DNA of 64,000 nt from Arenibacter catalasegens (GCF_002909235.1 NZ_PHQQ01000002.1:248001-312000); one strand, 5' to 3'. Counted from the stretch's first letter, positions 7,730 to 16,373 are shown. Notes: generated from the letters alone by a model not told the origin. A program made the numbers and translations.

Positions 7730-8899
7730 CTATTCCAGCGCTTGGGATATATCCTCAATAATATCATCTATATGCTCCAATCCTACCGATACCCTGACCA
7801 TACCATCGGTAATACCAGATGCCAGTCTATCCTGGAGAGATAATTTACTATGTGTAGTCGACGCTGGATGGGTAACTATACTTCTAGAATCCCCTAAGTT
7901 TGCGGACAAAGACAACATTTTAATGGCATTAAAGAACTTTTGTCCGGCCTCTACCCCTCCCTTAACCTCAAAAGCCACAACACAACCACCAGCCTTCATC
8001 TGTCTCTTAGCTATTTCATAATTAGGGTGCGATTTTAAAAAGGGGTATTTCACCCAGTTAATCTTCGGGTGCTCTTCTAAAAATTCAGCTAATTTTAACG
8101 CATTATCACAATGTTTATCTACCCTTAGCGCCAGAGTTTCCAAGCTTTTGGACAGTACCCATGCATTAAAAGGTGACAGGGCAGGGCCTGTAATCCTTGA
8201 AAAGCGATACACCTTATCTATTAGAGCTTTGCTCCCAACGGTAATCCCTGCCAACACCCTACCTTGTCCGTCCATTAATTTGGTTCCGGAATGGATTACC
8301 AAATCGGCTCCAAACTTAATGGGCTGTTGTAAATAGGGAGATGCAAAGCAATTATCTATGATATATATTAAATTATGCTTCTTGGCGAATTTACCCAATT
8401 CTTCCAAGTCCAAAACATCCACTCCTGGATTGGTGGGCGATTCCGCATAGATTATTTTGGTGTTAGGGGTCAATAATCCCTCCAATTTATCCAGCTCATC
8501 TATTTTAAAATAGCTCGTGGAAACATTCCATTTAGGAAAATACTGAGTAAACAAACTATGGGTTGACCCAAAAATACTTCTAGCAGAAATAATATGATCT
8601 CCACTTTCCAACAAGGCCGCAAATGTAGAAAACACCGCCGCCATCCCCGACGCAAAGGCAAAACCATCCTCAGCCCCTTCCATCTTACAAACCTTATCTA
8701 TAAACTCGGAGGAATTGGGATTGCTATACCTAGAGTAAATATTACGATCCTTTTCTTCTGCAAACGAGGCACGCATATCCTCTGCATCCTCAAAAATAAA
8801 ACTCGAGGTTAAATACAAGGGGGTGGAATGCTCTAGAAATTGGGTACGTTCTGTCTGGGTTCGTATCGCTTCCGTTTCAAATTTAAAATTCTTCTTCAT
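7730..8899 (-). CDS. metZ: O-succinylhomoserine sulfhydrylase / Cys-Met metabolism PLP enzyme
   Basis: A cystathionine-gamma-synthase-fold PLP enzyme of 389 residues. The Schiff-base lysine is K207 in VIHSGTKLMDGQGR, and the cofactor-contact motifs SRYSNPN, ASGMAAV and ESPTNPG are present. The family uses an acylated homoserine and sulfide to give homocysteine. The sequence looks MetZ-like, yet the acyl donor enzyme encoded nearby is MetX, which commonly makes O-acetylhomoserine, so the preferred ester is uncertain; cystathionine gamma-synthase activity is the alternative. No riboswitch was recognised upstream, unlike for metY and metK. The gene stands alone between the Rrf2 gene and the palindromic repeats. 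Confidence 0.85.
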   Translation of the reverse strand: MKKNFKFETEAIRTQTERTQFLEHSTPLYLTSSFIFEDAEDMRASFAEEKDRNIYSRYSNPNSSEFIDKVCKMEGAEDGFAFASGMAAVFSTFAALLESGDHIISARSIFGSTHSLFTQYFPKWNVSTSYFKIDELDKLEGLLTPNTKIIYAESPTNPGVDVLDLEELGKFAKKHNLIYIIDNCFASPYLQQPIKFGADLVIHSGTKLMDGQGRVLAGITVGSKALIDKVYRFSRITGPALSPFNAWVLSKSLETLALRVDKHCDNALKLAEFLEEHPKINWVKYPFLKSHPNYEIAKRQMKAGGCVVAFEVKGGVEAGQKFFNAIKMLSLSANLGDSRSIVTHPASTTHSKLSLQDRLASGITDGMVRVSVGLEHIDDIIEDISQALE

Positions 8900-8949
8900 T
8901 ATTTCTAATCTATCAAATTCTTATAATATCCATCGTAAAGGATAAGCAT

Positions 8950-9042
8950 TTATTTCATTTTTATGCCAACTGTAATCCCGGTCAATTTTTCTAGCTGGAC
9001 CTGTTGGTAGGGATATTCATAATGTAGGCCCACAACCTGATT
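8950..9042 (-). pseudogene. Possible 3' remnant of a coding sequence truncated by the repeat
   Basis: A stop-free stretch ends at the TAA at 8950-8952 and is closed upstream by an in-frame TAG just inside the palindromic repeat at 9043. It encodes ..LHYEYPYQQ..KLTGITVGIKMK, which reads like the last strands of an outer-membrane barrel. About 30 codons without a stop can occur by chance, so this is only a possibility. Confidence 0.25.
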
Positions 9043-9190
9043 CGATTTCGACTACGCTCAATCTCCGGCATTCCTCAACGGCTGAGCGGAGTCGAAGCCA
9101 CATCCAAATTCTTTCATTCTAAAATCAGACCCGATTTCGACTACGCTCAATCTCCGGCATTCCTCAGCGGCTGAGCGGAGTCGAAGCCAC
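9043..9190. repeat. Paired palindromic repeat, left copy (units A1 and A2)
   Basis: Two 59-bp units (9043-9101 and 9132-9190) separated by a 30-bp spacer. Each unit has imperfect inverted arms TTCGACTACGCTCA and TGAGCGGAGTCGAA (one mismatch in 14) around a ~21-base centre. The whole 148-bp pair, including the spacer, recurs as a direct repeat at 9564-9711, exactly 521 bp away. The palindromes would form strong hairpins in RNA or single-stranded DNA. Confidence 0.95.
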
Positions 9191-9197
9191 CAATCGA

Positions 9198-9521
9198 TTA
9201 TGGTTTAAACTTCTCCTCTATATAATGTTTAAAGTGGGACTCATTTTTACATTCAGCAAGGCCATTTAATTTAGCTAAATCCCCATTTATCAACACCTCC
9301 TTTTTATTTCGACTCCAACCTTGAATTTGCTTTTCACGATAAAATGCCTTATCAATCCTATCATACTCCTCTACATACATCAACTTAACAGGAAGCCTCT
9401 TTTTTGTATGGTTAGCCCCCTTTCCATCATTGTGTTCCTTTAACCTCTTGTCCAAATCCACCGTACTACCACAATAATAACTTCCATCTGAGCATTCCAA
9501 TATGTACAGGAAACCATTCAC
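9198..9521 (-). CDS. GIY-YIG nuclease family protein
   Basis: A 107-residue single-domain protein. The family motifs are visible: LYI (residues 5-7) and YCG (16-18) stand for GIY and YIG, followed by DLDKRLKEHN with R26 and H30, and the metal-binding glutamate E63 in YREKQIQGW. The order and spacing match the small UPF0213-type nucleases. Downstream SRNKKEVLI completes the core, leaving ~30 less conserved residues. It lies 7 bp from the left palindrome pair and 42 bp from the right one. Most single-domain members have no assigned role; its enclosure in repeats suggests it acts on or spreads them, which is inference. Confidence 0.9.
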   Translation of the reverse strand: MNGFLYILECSDGSYYCGSTVDLDKRLKEHNDGKGANHTKKRLPVKLMYVEEYDRIDKAFYREKQIQGWSRNKKEVLINGDLAKLNGLAECKNESHFKHYIEEKFKP

Positions 9522-9563
9522 CTTTAAAAAATTAAAACTATTCTATCTCAAATAAGCAAATTT

Positions 9564-9711
9564 CGATTTCGACTACGCTCAATCTCCGACTATCCCCGGT
9601 GGCTGAGCGGAGTCGAAGCCACATCCAAATTCTTTCATTCTAAAATCAGACCCGATTTCGACTACGCTCAATCTCCGGCATTCCTCAACGGCTGAGCGGA
9701 GTCGAAGCCAC
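9564..9711. repeat. Paired palindromic repeat, right copy (units A3 and A4)
   Basis: Units 9564-9622 and 9653-9711 with the same 30-bp spacer as the left copy (9623-9652 equals 9102-9131). A4 is identical to A1. A3 differs from the others mainly in its centre (ACTATCCCCGGTGG), while its arms are unchanged. Conservation of arms with a varied centre indicates selection on, or copying of, the palindromic structure. Confidence 0.95.
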
Positions 9712-9717
9712 AAATAC

Positions 9718-12700
9718 CTAGCCCTTTTCTGCTATTCGTAAAATATCGCCAAAAACACCTCTGGCTGTAACTGCCGCACCTGCACCCGCTCCCTGAATAA
9801 CCAATGGATGTTCCCCATACGATTCTGTATAAATTTCAATAATGGAATCGGACCCTTTTATTTGTCCAAGCGCACTCTCTTTGGGAACAGACACTAATTT
9901 AACTTCCAATTTTCCCTTTTCCTTCTGCAGGTCGCCTGATAGATCGCCCACATAACGCAAGACGTGATTTGGTTTTTGTGCTTTCTTTATCCTACTAAAT
10001 TTTTCATCCAAAATATCCAATTGCTCCAGAAAGCTTTTTACTTCGCCACCTTGAAGTGACTCAGGAATTAAATTTTCAATTTGAATATCTGAAAACTCAT
10101 TGCTAAGGTCCAATTCCCTGGCCAAAATCAATAATTTCCTTCCCACGTCATTACCGGATAGGTCCTCCCGAGGATCTGGTTCTGTGTATCCCAGTTCCAT
10201 AGCTTCTTTTAAAATTGTAGAGAACAGGGCATCCTTTTCCGAAAAAGTATTAAAAATATAACTCAAAGACCCAGAGAACACTCCTTTAATTCTTGTAATA
10301 TTCTCACCTGAGAGATGCAACAACCTGATTGTATCTATCAATGGTAATCCAGCACCAACATTGGTCTCATACAAATATTGCTTTTGATTCTTAGCAAGTT
10401 CTTCCCTGAGCAACTGATAATAATCGAAACGCAAGGTATTCGCAATCTTATTGGACGACACCAAATCAAAACCATTGTCCACAAAATCAAAATACGAAGC
10501 TACGAAGTCCTCGTTGGCCGTATTGTCTACCGCAATAAGGTTCTCTAAATGATTGTCCTTTGCAAACTTGAATATATCGTTTAAATTATAAGGCACTGCC
10601 TTGGTTTTCATGGAAGTTCTCCAGTTTTTAGAGATCCCATTTTTATTCAACAAAACCTTCTTAGAATTCGCAACCGCAAAAACGTTGATGTTAATCCCTT
10701 TTCTTTTTTCGATAGTCTTGTTAGACTTAAGCACTTGATCAATGAGGGTACCACCTACATTTCCATGGCCAAATATGGCCAAATTTACTTTTTTACTTAT
10801 GCCAAAAATTTGACCATGGACCACGTTAAGGGCCTTGTGCAGATCCGATTTCTTAACCACTAAACTTACATTCTTGCCCGAAATGGTATTGTTAAACAAC
10901 AATGGAACTACCTGATTCTTAATAAGGGCATTAAAAGGCTTATGAAAAGTGCTCAAATCCTGACCTACAATAGAAATAACGGAGACCTGATCAACCACGG
11001 TAATATTATTGATATCCTGTAGCTTAAAATCGGTTTGAAATTCCTCTTCCAAAGAAGTTTTGGCCAAGTTGGCATTTTTAGCGTCCACCACTAAACCAAT
11101 ACCCCTTTCAGAGGATCCCTGAGAAATAATACTTACACTAATATTATTATTGCCCATTGTTCTAAAGATACGGGCATCTACCCCAACCTTGCCCAATAGA
11201 CCTCGGCCTTCCAAATTAATCAAGGCCATATTCTCTATTACGGACAATGACTTTATACCTTCCTTACTGGTCTTGGCACTTATTAAAGTACCTTCATTAT
11301 CGTTGTTAAAGGTATTTAGGATCCGAAGTGGAATATTCTTTTCTATTAATGGAATAATTGTCTTCGCATGCAGGATGTTGGTGCCAAAATTCGCCAATTC
11401 ATTGGCTTCACTGTAGGAAAGTTCTGAAATTCTTTTTGCCTCTGCCACCAAATCTGGATTAGCCGTAAAAATGCCGTCTACATGAGTATAGTTCTGCAGC
11501 TCCTCTGCATTTAAGTAATTGGCCAATAAAGCGGCCGAGTAATTACTCCCATTTCTACCCAATGTAGTTGTTTCGTTAAGTTCATTGGAGGCAATGAAAC
11601 CAGTAGTCACCATTACGGCATCAAGTTCCAATTTACCGAACTCCCTTTTTACATTTTCTTTGGACAAAGTCTCCAGAACTTTTGCATCACCAAAATTGGA
11701 ATCTGTTTTAATAAGCTGTCTGGAGTCCATAAATTTGGCATTGACCCCTTTCCCTATAAGTAATTTTGTTACCAATTTTGCCGAGAGCAATTCTCCATAT
11801 GCCAATACCTGATCCTTTATTTTAGGACTATAATCCCCTAACAGAGCTACCCCTTCAAACAATTTTACCAATCCCTTAAATTCCTCTGAGAGATTGACAT
11901 TGCCATAGGCATGCTGTTGATATTTCTCAAATAGCTCAAAATCCTCTGCATAATCCAACCCCTTGGCGGCCTTGTTCAACATGGCTTCCAATTCATCAGT
12001 AGCCTTATTCCTAGCGGAGACCACTACCGCTATATTTTCACCATTCGCCACCTTATCGGTAACAATCCGCAAAACACTATCCAGTCCTTCTCCATTAGCC
12101 AAAGACTTGCCGCCGAACTTTAGCACCTTCACCTTTTTAGACCTGCCGTTTCGGTCGAAAATGCCCTTTAACAACTCCTCCATTTGATTGAACTCGATCA
12201 AAAAGGCATCGTGCCCGTGAAGGGAATGAATTTCACCATAGGTTACATTACTATTGGCTTGGGCCAATTTTTTAAAGGTATCCTTATTTTCTTGGGCCGT
12301 AAAAAAAAGATCTGAATCTACTCCAATGATATGGATATTGGTATCGCTATTTTGAAGATTAATAAAGGCTTCCTCCCCTTCCCTATTGATATCAATGGTC
12401 TTTAACAATTGATTCATTAATTTATAGGCAGACAATTGAAAACGCTCTTGTAGCTTCTTACCATGGTGTGTTAACCAACTCTCCACATTGAAGACTTTCA
12501 ACTCCTCATTGGTACTTCTTTTAAAGCGGTCATTAAAAGATTCAGGTGTCCTATAACACAGCATTGCATGCATACGCGCATCATGCACCGGCTGTTTGGA
12601 ATTCACTAAAAACTGTTCCTGTATCTGGCAATTGGCAATTAGCCAGTCCGTAGACTTCCAATCGGACGCTACTGGAATAAGATGTTCCGTTAAATGAGGA

Positions 12701-13104
12701 TCTAAAGCTGCCATCTCCCAAGCTATACCCCCCCCTAAAGAACCGCCTATCAGGGCATAAAGCTTACTTGTTTTTAAAGCCTCCAATCCCAAAAGAAAAA
12801 TTTTGGCAATGTCCTTCGCTACAAAATCCTTATAATTTTCTATAACAAATCCATCATACCCATTCCCTGGAATATTAAAGGAAAGAATAGTGTATTTCTT
12901 AGTATCTATACATTTACCATCCCCGACCAATGTCGTCCACCAACCATTTTCTCCAGCCACATCAGAGTTACCTGTTAGGGCGTGGTTTACCAGTATAATT
13001 GGTGCGGAATGCAAGGGAAGGCCAAAGACTTCGTAAGACAAGTTAATGTCCAATGTTTTGCCGCTATAAGTAATGTATTTGTTTATTGAAATATGATGTA
13101 GCAT
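9718..13104 (-). CDS. Trifunctional fusion: homoserine O-acetyltransferase (MetX) - aspartate kinase - homoserine dehydrogenase
   Basis: 1128 residues in three parts. Residues 1-~318 form a MetX alpha/beta-hydrolase: nucleophile S122 in GGSLGGG, likely acid D265 and histidine H298 (GHDAFL). Residues ~324-770 are aspartate kinase: KFGGKS at 329-334, the TTLGRNGSNYSA motif, then two ACT repeats (about 627-690 and 705-765). Residues ~773-1128 are homoserine dehydrogenase with the NAD(P) motif GHGNVG at 779-784. The protein thus covers aspartate activation, aspartate semialdehyde reduction (asd is not here) and homoserine acylation. No frameshift or internal stop is seen. ThrA-type ACT domains suggest feedback control. 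The gene lies downstream of metY with a hairpin between. Confidence 0.93.
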   Translation of the reverse strand: MLHHISINKYITYSGKTLDINLSYEVFGLPLHSAPIILVNHALTGNSDVAGENGWWTTLVGDGKCIDTKKYTILSFNIPGNGYDGFVIENYKDFVAKDIAKIFLLGLEALKTSKLYALIGGSLGGGIAWEMAALDPHLTEHLIPVASDWKSTDWLIANCQIQEQFLVNSKQPVHDARMHAMLCYRTPESFNDRFKRSTNEELKVFNVESWLTHHGKKLQERFQLSAYKLMNQLLKTIDINREGEEAFINLQNSDTNIHIIGVDSDLFFTAQENKDTFKKLAQANSNVTYGEIHSLHGHDAFLIEFNQMEELLKGIFDRNGRSKKVKVLKFGGKSLANGEGLDSVLRIVTDKVANGENIAVVVSARNKATDELEAMLNKAAKGLDYAEDFELFEKYQQHAYGNVNLSEEFKGLVKLFEGVALLGDYSPKIKDQVLAYGELLSAKLVTKLLIGKGVNAKFMDSRQLIKTDSNFGDAKVLETLSKENVKREFGKLELDAVMVTTGFIASNELNETTTLGRNGSNYSAALLANYLNAEELQNYTHVDGIFTANPDLVAEAKRISELSYSEANELANFGTNILHAKTIIPLIEKNIPLRILNTFNNDNEGTLISAKTSKEGIKSLSVIENMALINLEGRGLLGKVGVDARIFRTMGNNNISVSIISQGSSERGIGLVVDAKNANLAKTSLEEEFQTDFKLQDINNITVVDQVSVISIVGQDLSTFHKPFNALIKNQVVPLLFNNTISGKNVSLVVKKSDLHKALNVVHGQIFGISKKVNLAIFGHGNVGGTLIDQVLKSNKTIEKRKGININVFAVANSKKVLLNKNGISKNWRTSMKTKAVPYNLNDIFKFAKDNHLENLIAVDNTANEDFVASYFDFVDNGFDLVSSNKIANTLRFDYYQLLREELAKNQKQYLYETNVGAGLPLIDTIRLLHLSGENITRIKGVFSGSLSYIFNTFSEKDALFSTILKEAMELGYTEPDPREDLSGNDVGRKLLILARELDLSNEFSDIQIENLIPESLQGGEVKSFLEQLDILDEKFSRIKKAQKPNHVLRYVGDLSGDLQKEKGKLEVKLVSVPKESALGQIKGSDSIIEIYTESYGEHPLVIQGAGAGAAVTARGVFGDILRIAEKG

Positions 13105-13159
13105 AAGTTATTTGTACAAGTAATTATTCCTGAAAGAACACTGCATTGCTTTTTAAATG

Positions 13160-13201
13160 ATATGGGAGTGCCTTGAGATATTAAATTCTGCACTCCCATA
13201 T
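13160..13201 (-). terminator. Hairpin between metY and the MetX-AK-HSD gene
   Basis: Perfect 12-bp stem ATATGGGAGTGC / GCACTCCCATAT with an 18-base loop, 36 bp after the metY stop codon. There is no clear U tract on the minus strand (CATTTAAAAAG follows), so it may be a weak terminator or an RNA-stability element rather than a strong stop. Confidence 0.5.
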
Positions 13202-13237
13202 TACTTAATCAATGACCATAAAAAAATAAAATCATTT

Positions 13238-14530
13238 TTACGCCAAAACCGATTTATCAATGACCGAAAAGGCTTGCACCAAATCTGCCTTTATATCTTC
13301 AATATCCTCCAAACCTACACAAAGACGTATCAGATCTTTTGTAACTCCTGTTGTTTGTTGGGCATTGTCATCCAATTGTTGGTGGGTAGTACTGGCTGGG
13401 TGGATAATTAAAGATTTAGTATCCCCTATATTGGCCAATAAAGAGAATAATTTGGTTTCGTCAACAACCTTTTTCGCCGACTCAAACCCTCCCTTAACTC
13501 CAAAGGTCACAATACCACTTTGTCCGTTTGGAAGGTATTTTTTGGCCAACGAATAATAAGGACTGGTTGGCAGACCTGGATAGTTCACCCATGCCACTTC
13601 GTTCCTATCCTGCAACCATTTCGCCAATTCCAATGCATTTTCACTATGTTTCTTGATACGCAGTTCTAAAGTCTCCAATCCTTGAATAATCTGAAAGGCA
13701 TTAAACGGACTCAAAGCGGCGCCAAGGTCTCTTAAGCCTTCTATTCTAACCTTTGCAATAAAGGCAGCGGCCCCTAAAACATCGTGATAAACCAATCCGT
13801 GATATCCTGCAGATGGCTCTGTGAATTCTGGAAATTTTCCACTACTCCAATCAAAGGTACCTGCATCAACAATAACACCACCCATAGAGGTGCCATTTCC
13901 GTTTATATATTTTGTAAGTGAATGTATAACAATGTTTGCTCCGTGTTCAATAGGTTTCACCAAAGCACTAGTGGCCACTGTATTATCTACAATAAAAGGT
14001 ATTTTTGCCTTTTTAGCTACTTCAGATATCGCTTTCAGGTCCAATACATCCAATTTTGGATTCCCTAAAGATTCCACAAAAATTGTCTTTGTATTTTCCT
14101 GAATGGCGTTAGTAAAATTCTCTTCGTCCCCAGGCTCTACAAAAGTGGTCGTTATACCAAATCTAGGCAAGGTTACTGCCAATAAATTATAAGTACCTCC
14201 ATAAAGACTACTAGAAGCCACAATATGGTCACCTGTTTTCAATAAAACCAATAATGCTGTTGAAATAGCAGCTGTACCTGACGCGGTAACTACACTTGCA
14301 AGTCCACCTTCCAAAGCCGCCAAGCGCTGCTCTAGAATATCATTGGTTGGGTTGTTAAGTCTGGTGTAGATAAATCCAGGTTCTGACAAATTAAAAAGAT
14401 TTGCCGCATGATCAGAATTGTTAAATACATAGGCGGTATTTTGATAAATGGGTACAGCCCTGGTTCCAGCTGTTAATTTTGTGTCATGTCCAGCATGCAA
14501 TGCATTTGTTGAAAATTTTTGAGTACTCAT
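13238..14530 (-). CDS. metY: O-acetylhomoserine aminocarboxypropyltransferase (O-acetylhomoserine sulfhydrylase)
   Basis: A PLP enzyme combining O-acetylhomoserine with sulfide to give homocysteine and acetate. It has 430 residues from the ATG at 14528-14530 (MSTQKFSTNALHAGHD); a longer frame starting 22 codons upstream is rejected because that stretch is hydrophobic and unlike the family. The Schiff-base lysine is K207 in VIHSLTKYINGNG, and TRLNNPTND, TASGTAA and ESLGNPKLDVLD motifs are present. Length and sequence fit MetY rather than MetZ. A SAM-I riboswitch precedes the gene on the same strand, so expression should fall when SAM is plentiful. The acyl donor is made by the adjacent MetX domain. 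Confidence 0.93.
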   Translation of the reverse strand: MSTQKFSTNALHAGHDTKLTAGTRAVPIYQNTAYVFNNSDHAANLFNLSEPGFIYTRLNNPTNDILEQRLAALEGGLASVVTASGTAAISTALLVLLKTGDHIVASSSLYGGTYNLLAVTLPRFGITTTFVEPGDEENFTNAIQENTKTIFVESLGNPKLDVLDLKAISEVAKKAKIPFIVDNTVATSALVKPIEHGANIVIHSLTKYINGNGTSMGGVIVDAGTFDWSSGKFPEFTEPSAGYHGLVYHDVLGAAAFIAKVRIEGLRDLGAALSPFNAFQIIQGLETLELRIKKHSENALELAKWLQDRNEVAWVNYPGLPTSPYYSLAKKYLPNGQSGIVTFGVKGGFESAKKVVDETKLFSLLANIGDTKSLIIHPASTTHQQLDDNAQQTTGVTKDLIRLCVGLEDIEDIKADLVQAFSVIDKSVLA

Positions 14531-14655
14531 GATTTCTTGTTTTTTTATATTATTAAAATAGCTAAAATAAAAAGCCAAAACAAATAATGCGGACAATGCA
14601 ATATTGTAAAATCAAAAAGTTAAAAAGAAAGTCAATTACAGAAGTAACCGTTAGT

Positions 14656-14794
14656 GTTATCTGCCATGGACACTGCAAAAATCTCCAATTAATTCTGGAG
14701 CAGCATTTAGGTAGAATTTAGCACCTTCTTTAATAAATGACTAAAGGGTTGCTAAGGCTTCAAAGGGTCTATTCCCTCCACCTTTCTTGATAAC
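14656..14794 (-). ncRNA. SAM-I (S-box) riboswitch controlling metY
   Basis: Read on the minus strand, the S-box core is in order: GTTATCAAGAAAGG, then AGGTGGAGGGA (14773-14783), GACCC..TGAAGCC..GCAACC, then AAGGTGCTAAATTC (14714-14727), a further helix, and the closing strand AGATAAC. The outer P1 helix pairs GTTATC (14789-14794) with GATAAC (14656-14661). The element lies ~125 nt before the metY start. No strong terminator follows, so control could be at translation or through a weak helix near 14640. The match to the family core is close. Confidence 0.92.
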
Positions 14795-14824
14795 AATTCA
14801 ATAAGTGTTTGAACTTTAGGTGTG

Positions 14825-14832
14825 CAAATATA
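14825..14832 (-). promoter_or_regulatory. Candidate -7 box for the metY leader
   Basis: TATATTTG on the minus strand fits TAnnTTTG and places a start near 14818, about 24 nt upstream of the SAM-I riboswitch. No good TTTG -33 element is visible at the right spacing. Confidence 0.45.
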
Positions 14833-14871
14833 GGTATGGAAAATTCTTTTCTCCTAATCTTTTTAAAAAAA

Positions 14872-16128
14872 TTATAAATTGAAGGCTTGTTTCACCAAAT
14901 CAACGGCATCCAATTTCTCCCAAGTAAATAATTCCACTTCTTTTTCTATACGCCCATTATAAGGCGATTCGAAAACCTTTACAACAAATTTAGGCTCCTT
15001 GCCCATGTGCCCATAAGCTGCTGTTTCCAAATAAATTGGATTTCTAAGTTTCAATCGTTCCTCAATGGCAAACGGGCGCATGTCGAACAATTGTGCGACT
15101 TTTTTAGCAATCTCACCATCACTCAAACCAACTTTAGACGTCCCATAGGTATCCACAAATATTGAGGTTGGCTCTACTACGCCAATGGCGTAACTTACCT
15201 GAACCAACATTTCATCAGCAACACCGGCAGCTACAAGATTCTTGGCGGCATGCCTTGCCGCGTATGCAGCACTGCGATCCACTTTACTGGGGTCCTTTCC
15301 ACTAAAGGCACCTCCGCCATGGGCACCTTTGCCTCCATAGGTATCCACAATGATCTTTCTTCCAGTTAAACCAGTATCACCATGGGGCCCACCAATTACA
15401 AATTTCCCTGTTGGATTGATATGATATTTTATAGTGTCGTTAAAAAGTTTCTGTATATTCTCCGGTAATTGTTCTCTTACTCTTGGAATTAGAATTGAGA
15501 TAATATCCTTTTTAATTTTGGCCAACATCAGTTCATCGTCCTTATCAAACTCATCATGTTGGGTAGAGACTACAATAGTGTCTATACGTTGCGGCACATT
15601 ATCATCGGAATATTCAATAGTTACCTGTGCCTTTGCATCCGGCCTTAGATAGGTTATACTATCCCCAACCCTTCTCAAATCGGCCAAAACCTGTAATATC
15701 TTATGTGATATATCCAAGGCCAAGGGCATATAATTGTCCGTTTCCTTAGTGGCATAGCCGAACATCATACCTTGATCTCCTGCACCTTGTTCCTCTTTAG
15801 AACCACGATCTACTCCCTGGCTTATATCTTTGGACTGCTCATGGATCAATGAAATTACGCCACAAGAATCTCCACTAAACTTATAATCGCCATTCGTATA
15901 ACCAATCTTATTAATGACATCCCTTGCAATTTGCTGAACATCAAGATAGGTGTGACTTTTAACCTCCCCGGCCAAAACCACTTGACCAGTGGTCACCAAA
16001 GTTTCACAAGCCACCTTACTTTCCGAGTCAAAAGCTAAAAAATTATCCAATAATGCATCACTAATTTGATCCGCTATCTTATCTGGATGCCCTTCACTAA
16101 CCGATTCCGAAGTAAATAAATATGCCAT
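14872..16128 (-). CDS. metK: S-adenosylmethionine synthase
   Basis: Makes SAM from methionine and ATP. 418 residues, beginning [24 protein letters not shown] with the methionine-binding histidine in GHPDK. The ATP-binding [12 protein letters not shown] hexapeptide region and the glycine-rich [16 protein letters not shown] loop are intact. Slightly longer than the E. coli enzyme (384) through small insertions such as the [10 protein letters not shown] segment. It is transcribed toward metY but has its own promoter and SAM-II-type leader, so the two SAM-related genes are sensed separately. Confidence 0.97.
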   Translation of the reverse strand: MAYLFTSESVSEGHPDKIADQISDALLDNFLAFDSESKVACETLVTTGQVVLAGEVKSHTYLDVQQIARDVINKIGYTNGDYKFSGDSCGVISLIHEQSKDISQGVDRGSKEEQGAGDQGMMFGYATKETDNYMPLALDISHKILQVLADLRRVGDSITYLRPDAKAQVTIEYSDDNVPQRIDTIVVSTQHDEFDKDDELMLAKIKKDIISILIPRVREQLPENIQKLFNDTIKYHINPTGKFVIGGPHGDTGLTGRKIIVDTYGGKGAHGGGAFSGKDPSKVDRSAAYAARHAAKNLVAAGVADEMLVQVSYAIGVVEPTSIFVDTYGTSKVGLSDGEIAKKVAQLFDMRPFAIEERLKLRNPIYLETAAYGHMGKEPKFVVKVFESPYNGRIEKEVELFTWEKLDAVDLVKQAFNL

Positions 16129-16216
16129 AAATCCTTTCTAAATAAAATTAATAAGAATTTGACGAAGCATGTTAAAGAAGAGTGGATGTTACAGTCTTTA
16201 ATAGACATAAACAACA

Positions 16217-16290
16217 GAAACTGCTTTAGCATTTTGTTATGCCGAACCTATTTCAGCACTTGAGGTTGCAATCAGTCAAATCCTTCCTCG
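16217..16290 (-). ncRNA. SAM-II type riboswitch controlling metK
   Basis: On the minus strand: helix P1 GAGG/CCTC encloses a loop containing GGATTTGACTGATTGCAA. After an inserted helix (TGCTGAA / TTCGGCA) comes AATGCTAAAGCAGT. The ACTG of the loop can pair with the 3' CAGT to form the pseudoknot that defines SAM-II, and GATTT, TTGCAA and GCTAAA match the family's conserved bases. The element lies about 90 nt before metK. SAM-II is known mainly from Alphaproteobacteria and also Bacteroidetes. I am fairly confident, but no covariance model was run. Confidence 0.75.
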
Positions 16291-16303
16291 ATATATTAGG
16301 GTA

Positions 16304-16311
16304 CAAAAGTA
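16304..16311 (-). promoter_or_regulatory. Candidate -7 box for metK
   Basis: TACTTTTG on the minus strand matches TAnnTTTG, placing the transcript start near 16297, a few nucleotides before the P1 helix of the SAM-II element. The -33 region is poor. Confidence 0.5.
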
Positions 16312-16373
16312 CAAGAATTCTTGACGTATCTAAAAATGTTTAACAACTATTTTAAAATTTACCTTGTTCTATC

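Larger units (their letters stand above)
9043..9711. mobile_element. Candidate GIY-YIG/palindrome composite element
   Basis: A GIY-YIG nuclease gene (9198-9521) is framed by two direct copies of a paired palindrome and occupies the intergenic space between metZ and the MetX-AK-HSD fusion, stopping 6 bp from the fusion's stop codon. The arrangement recalls REP palindromes with their RAYT nucleases, but with a GIY-YIG enzyme in place of a Y1 transposase. No target-site duplication was identified and movement is unproven. Confidence 0.4.

Noticed and set aside
8900-8949. SAM riboswitch in front of metZ
   Set aside because: No S-box or SAM-II conserved strings are present on the minus strand in this leader.
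9043-9711. Repeated units with spacers as a CRISPR array
   Set aside because: Only four units in two identical pairs; the two spacers are identical to each other and a gene lies between the pairs; no cas genes.
14531-14596. 22-residue N-terminal extension of MetY
   Set aside because: Hydrophobic and unrelated to MetY homologues, which begin at MSTQKF-like sequence.
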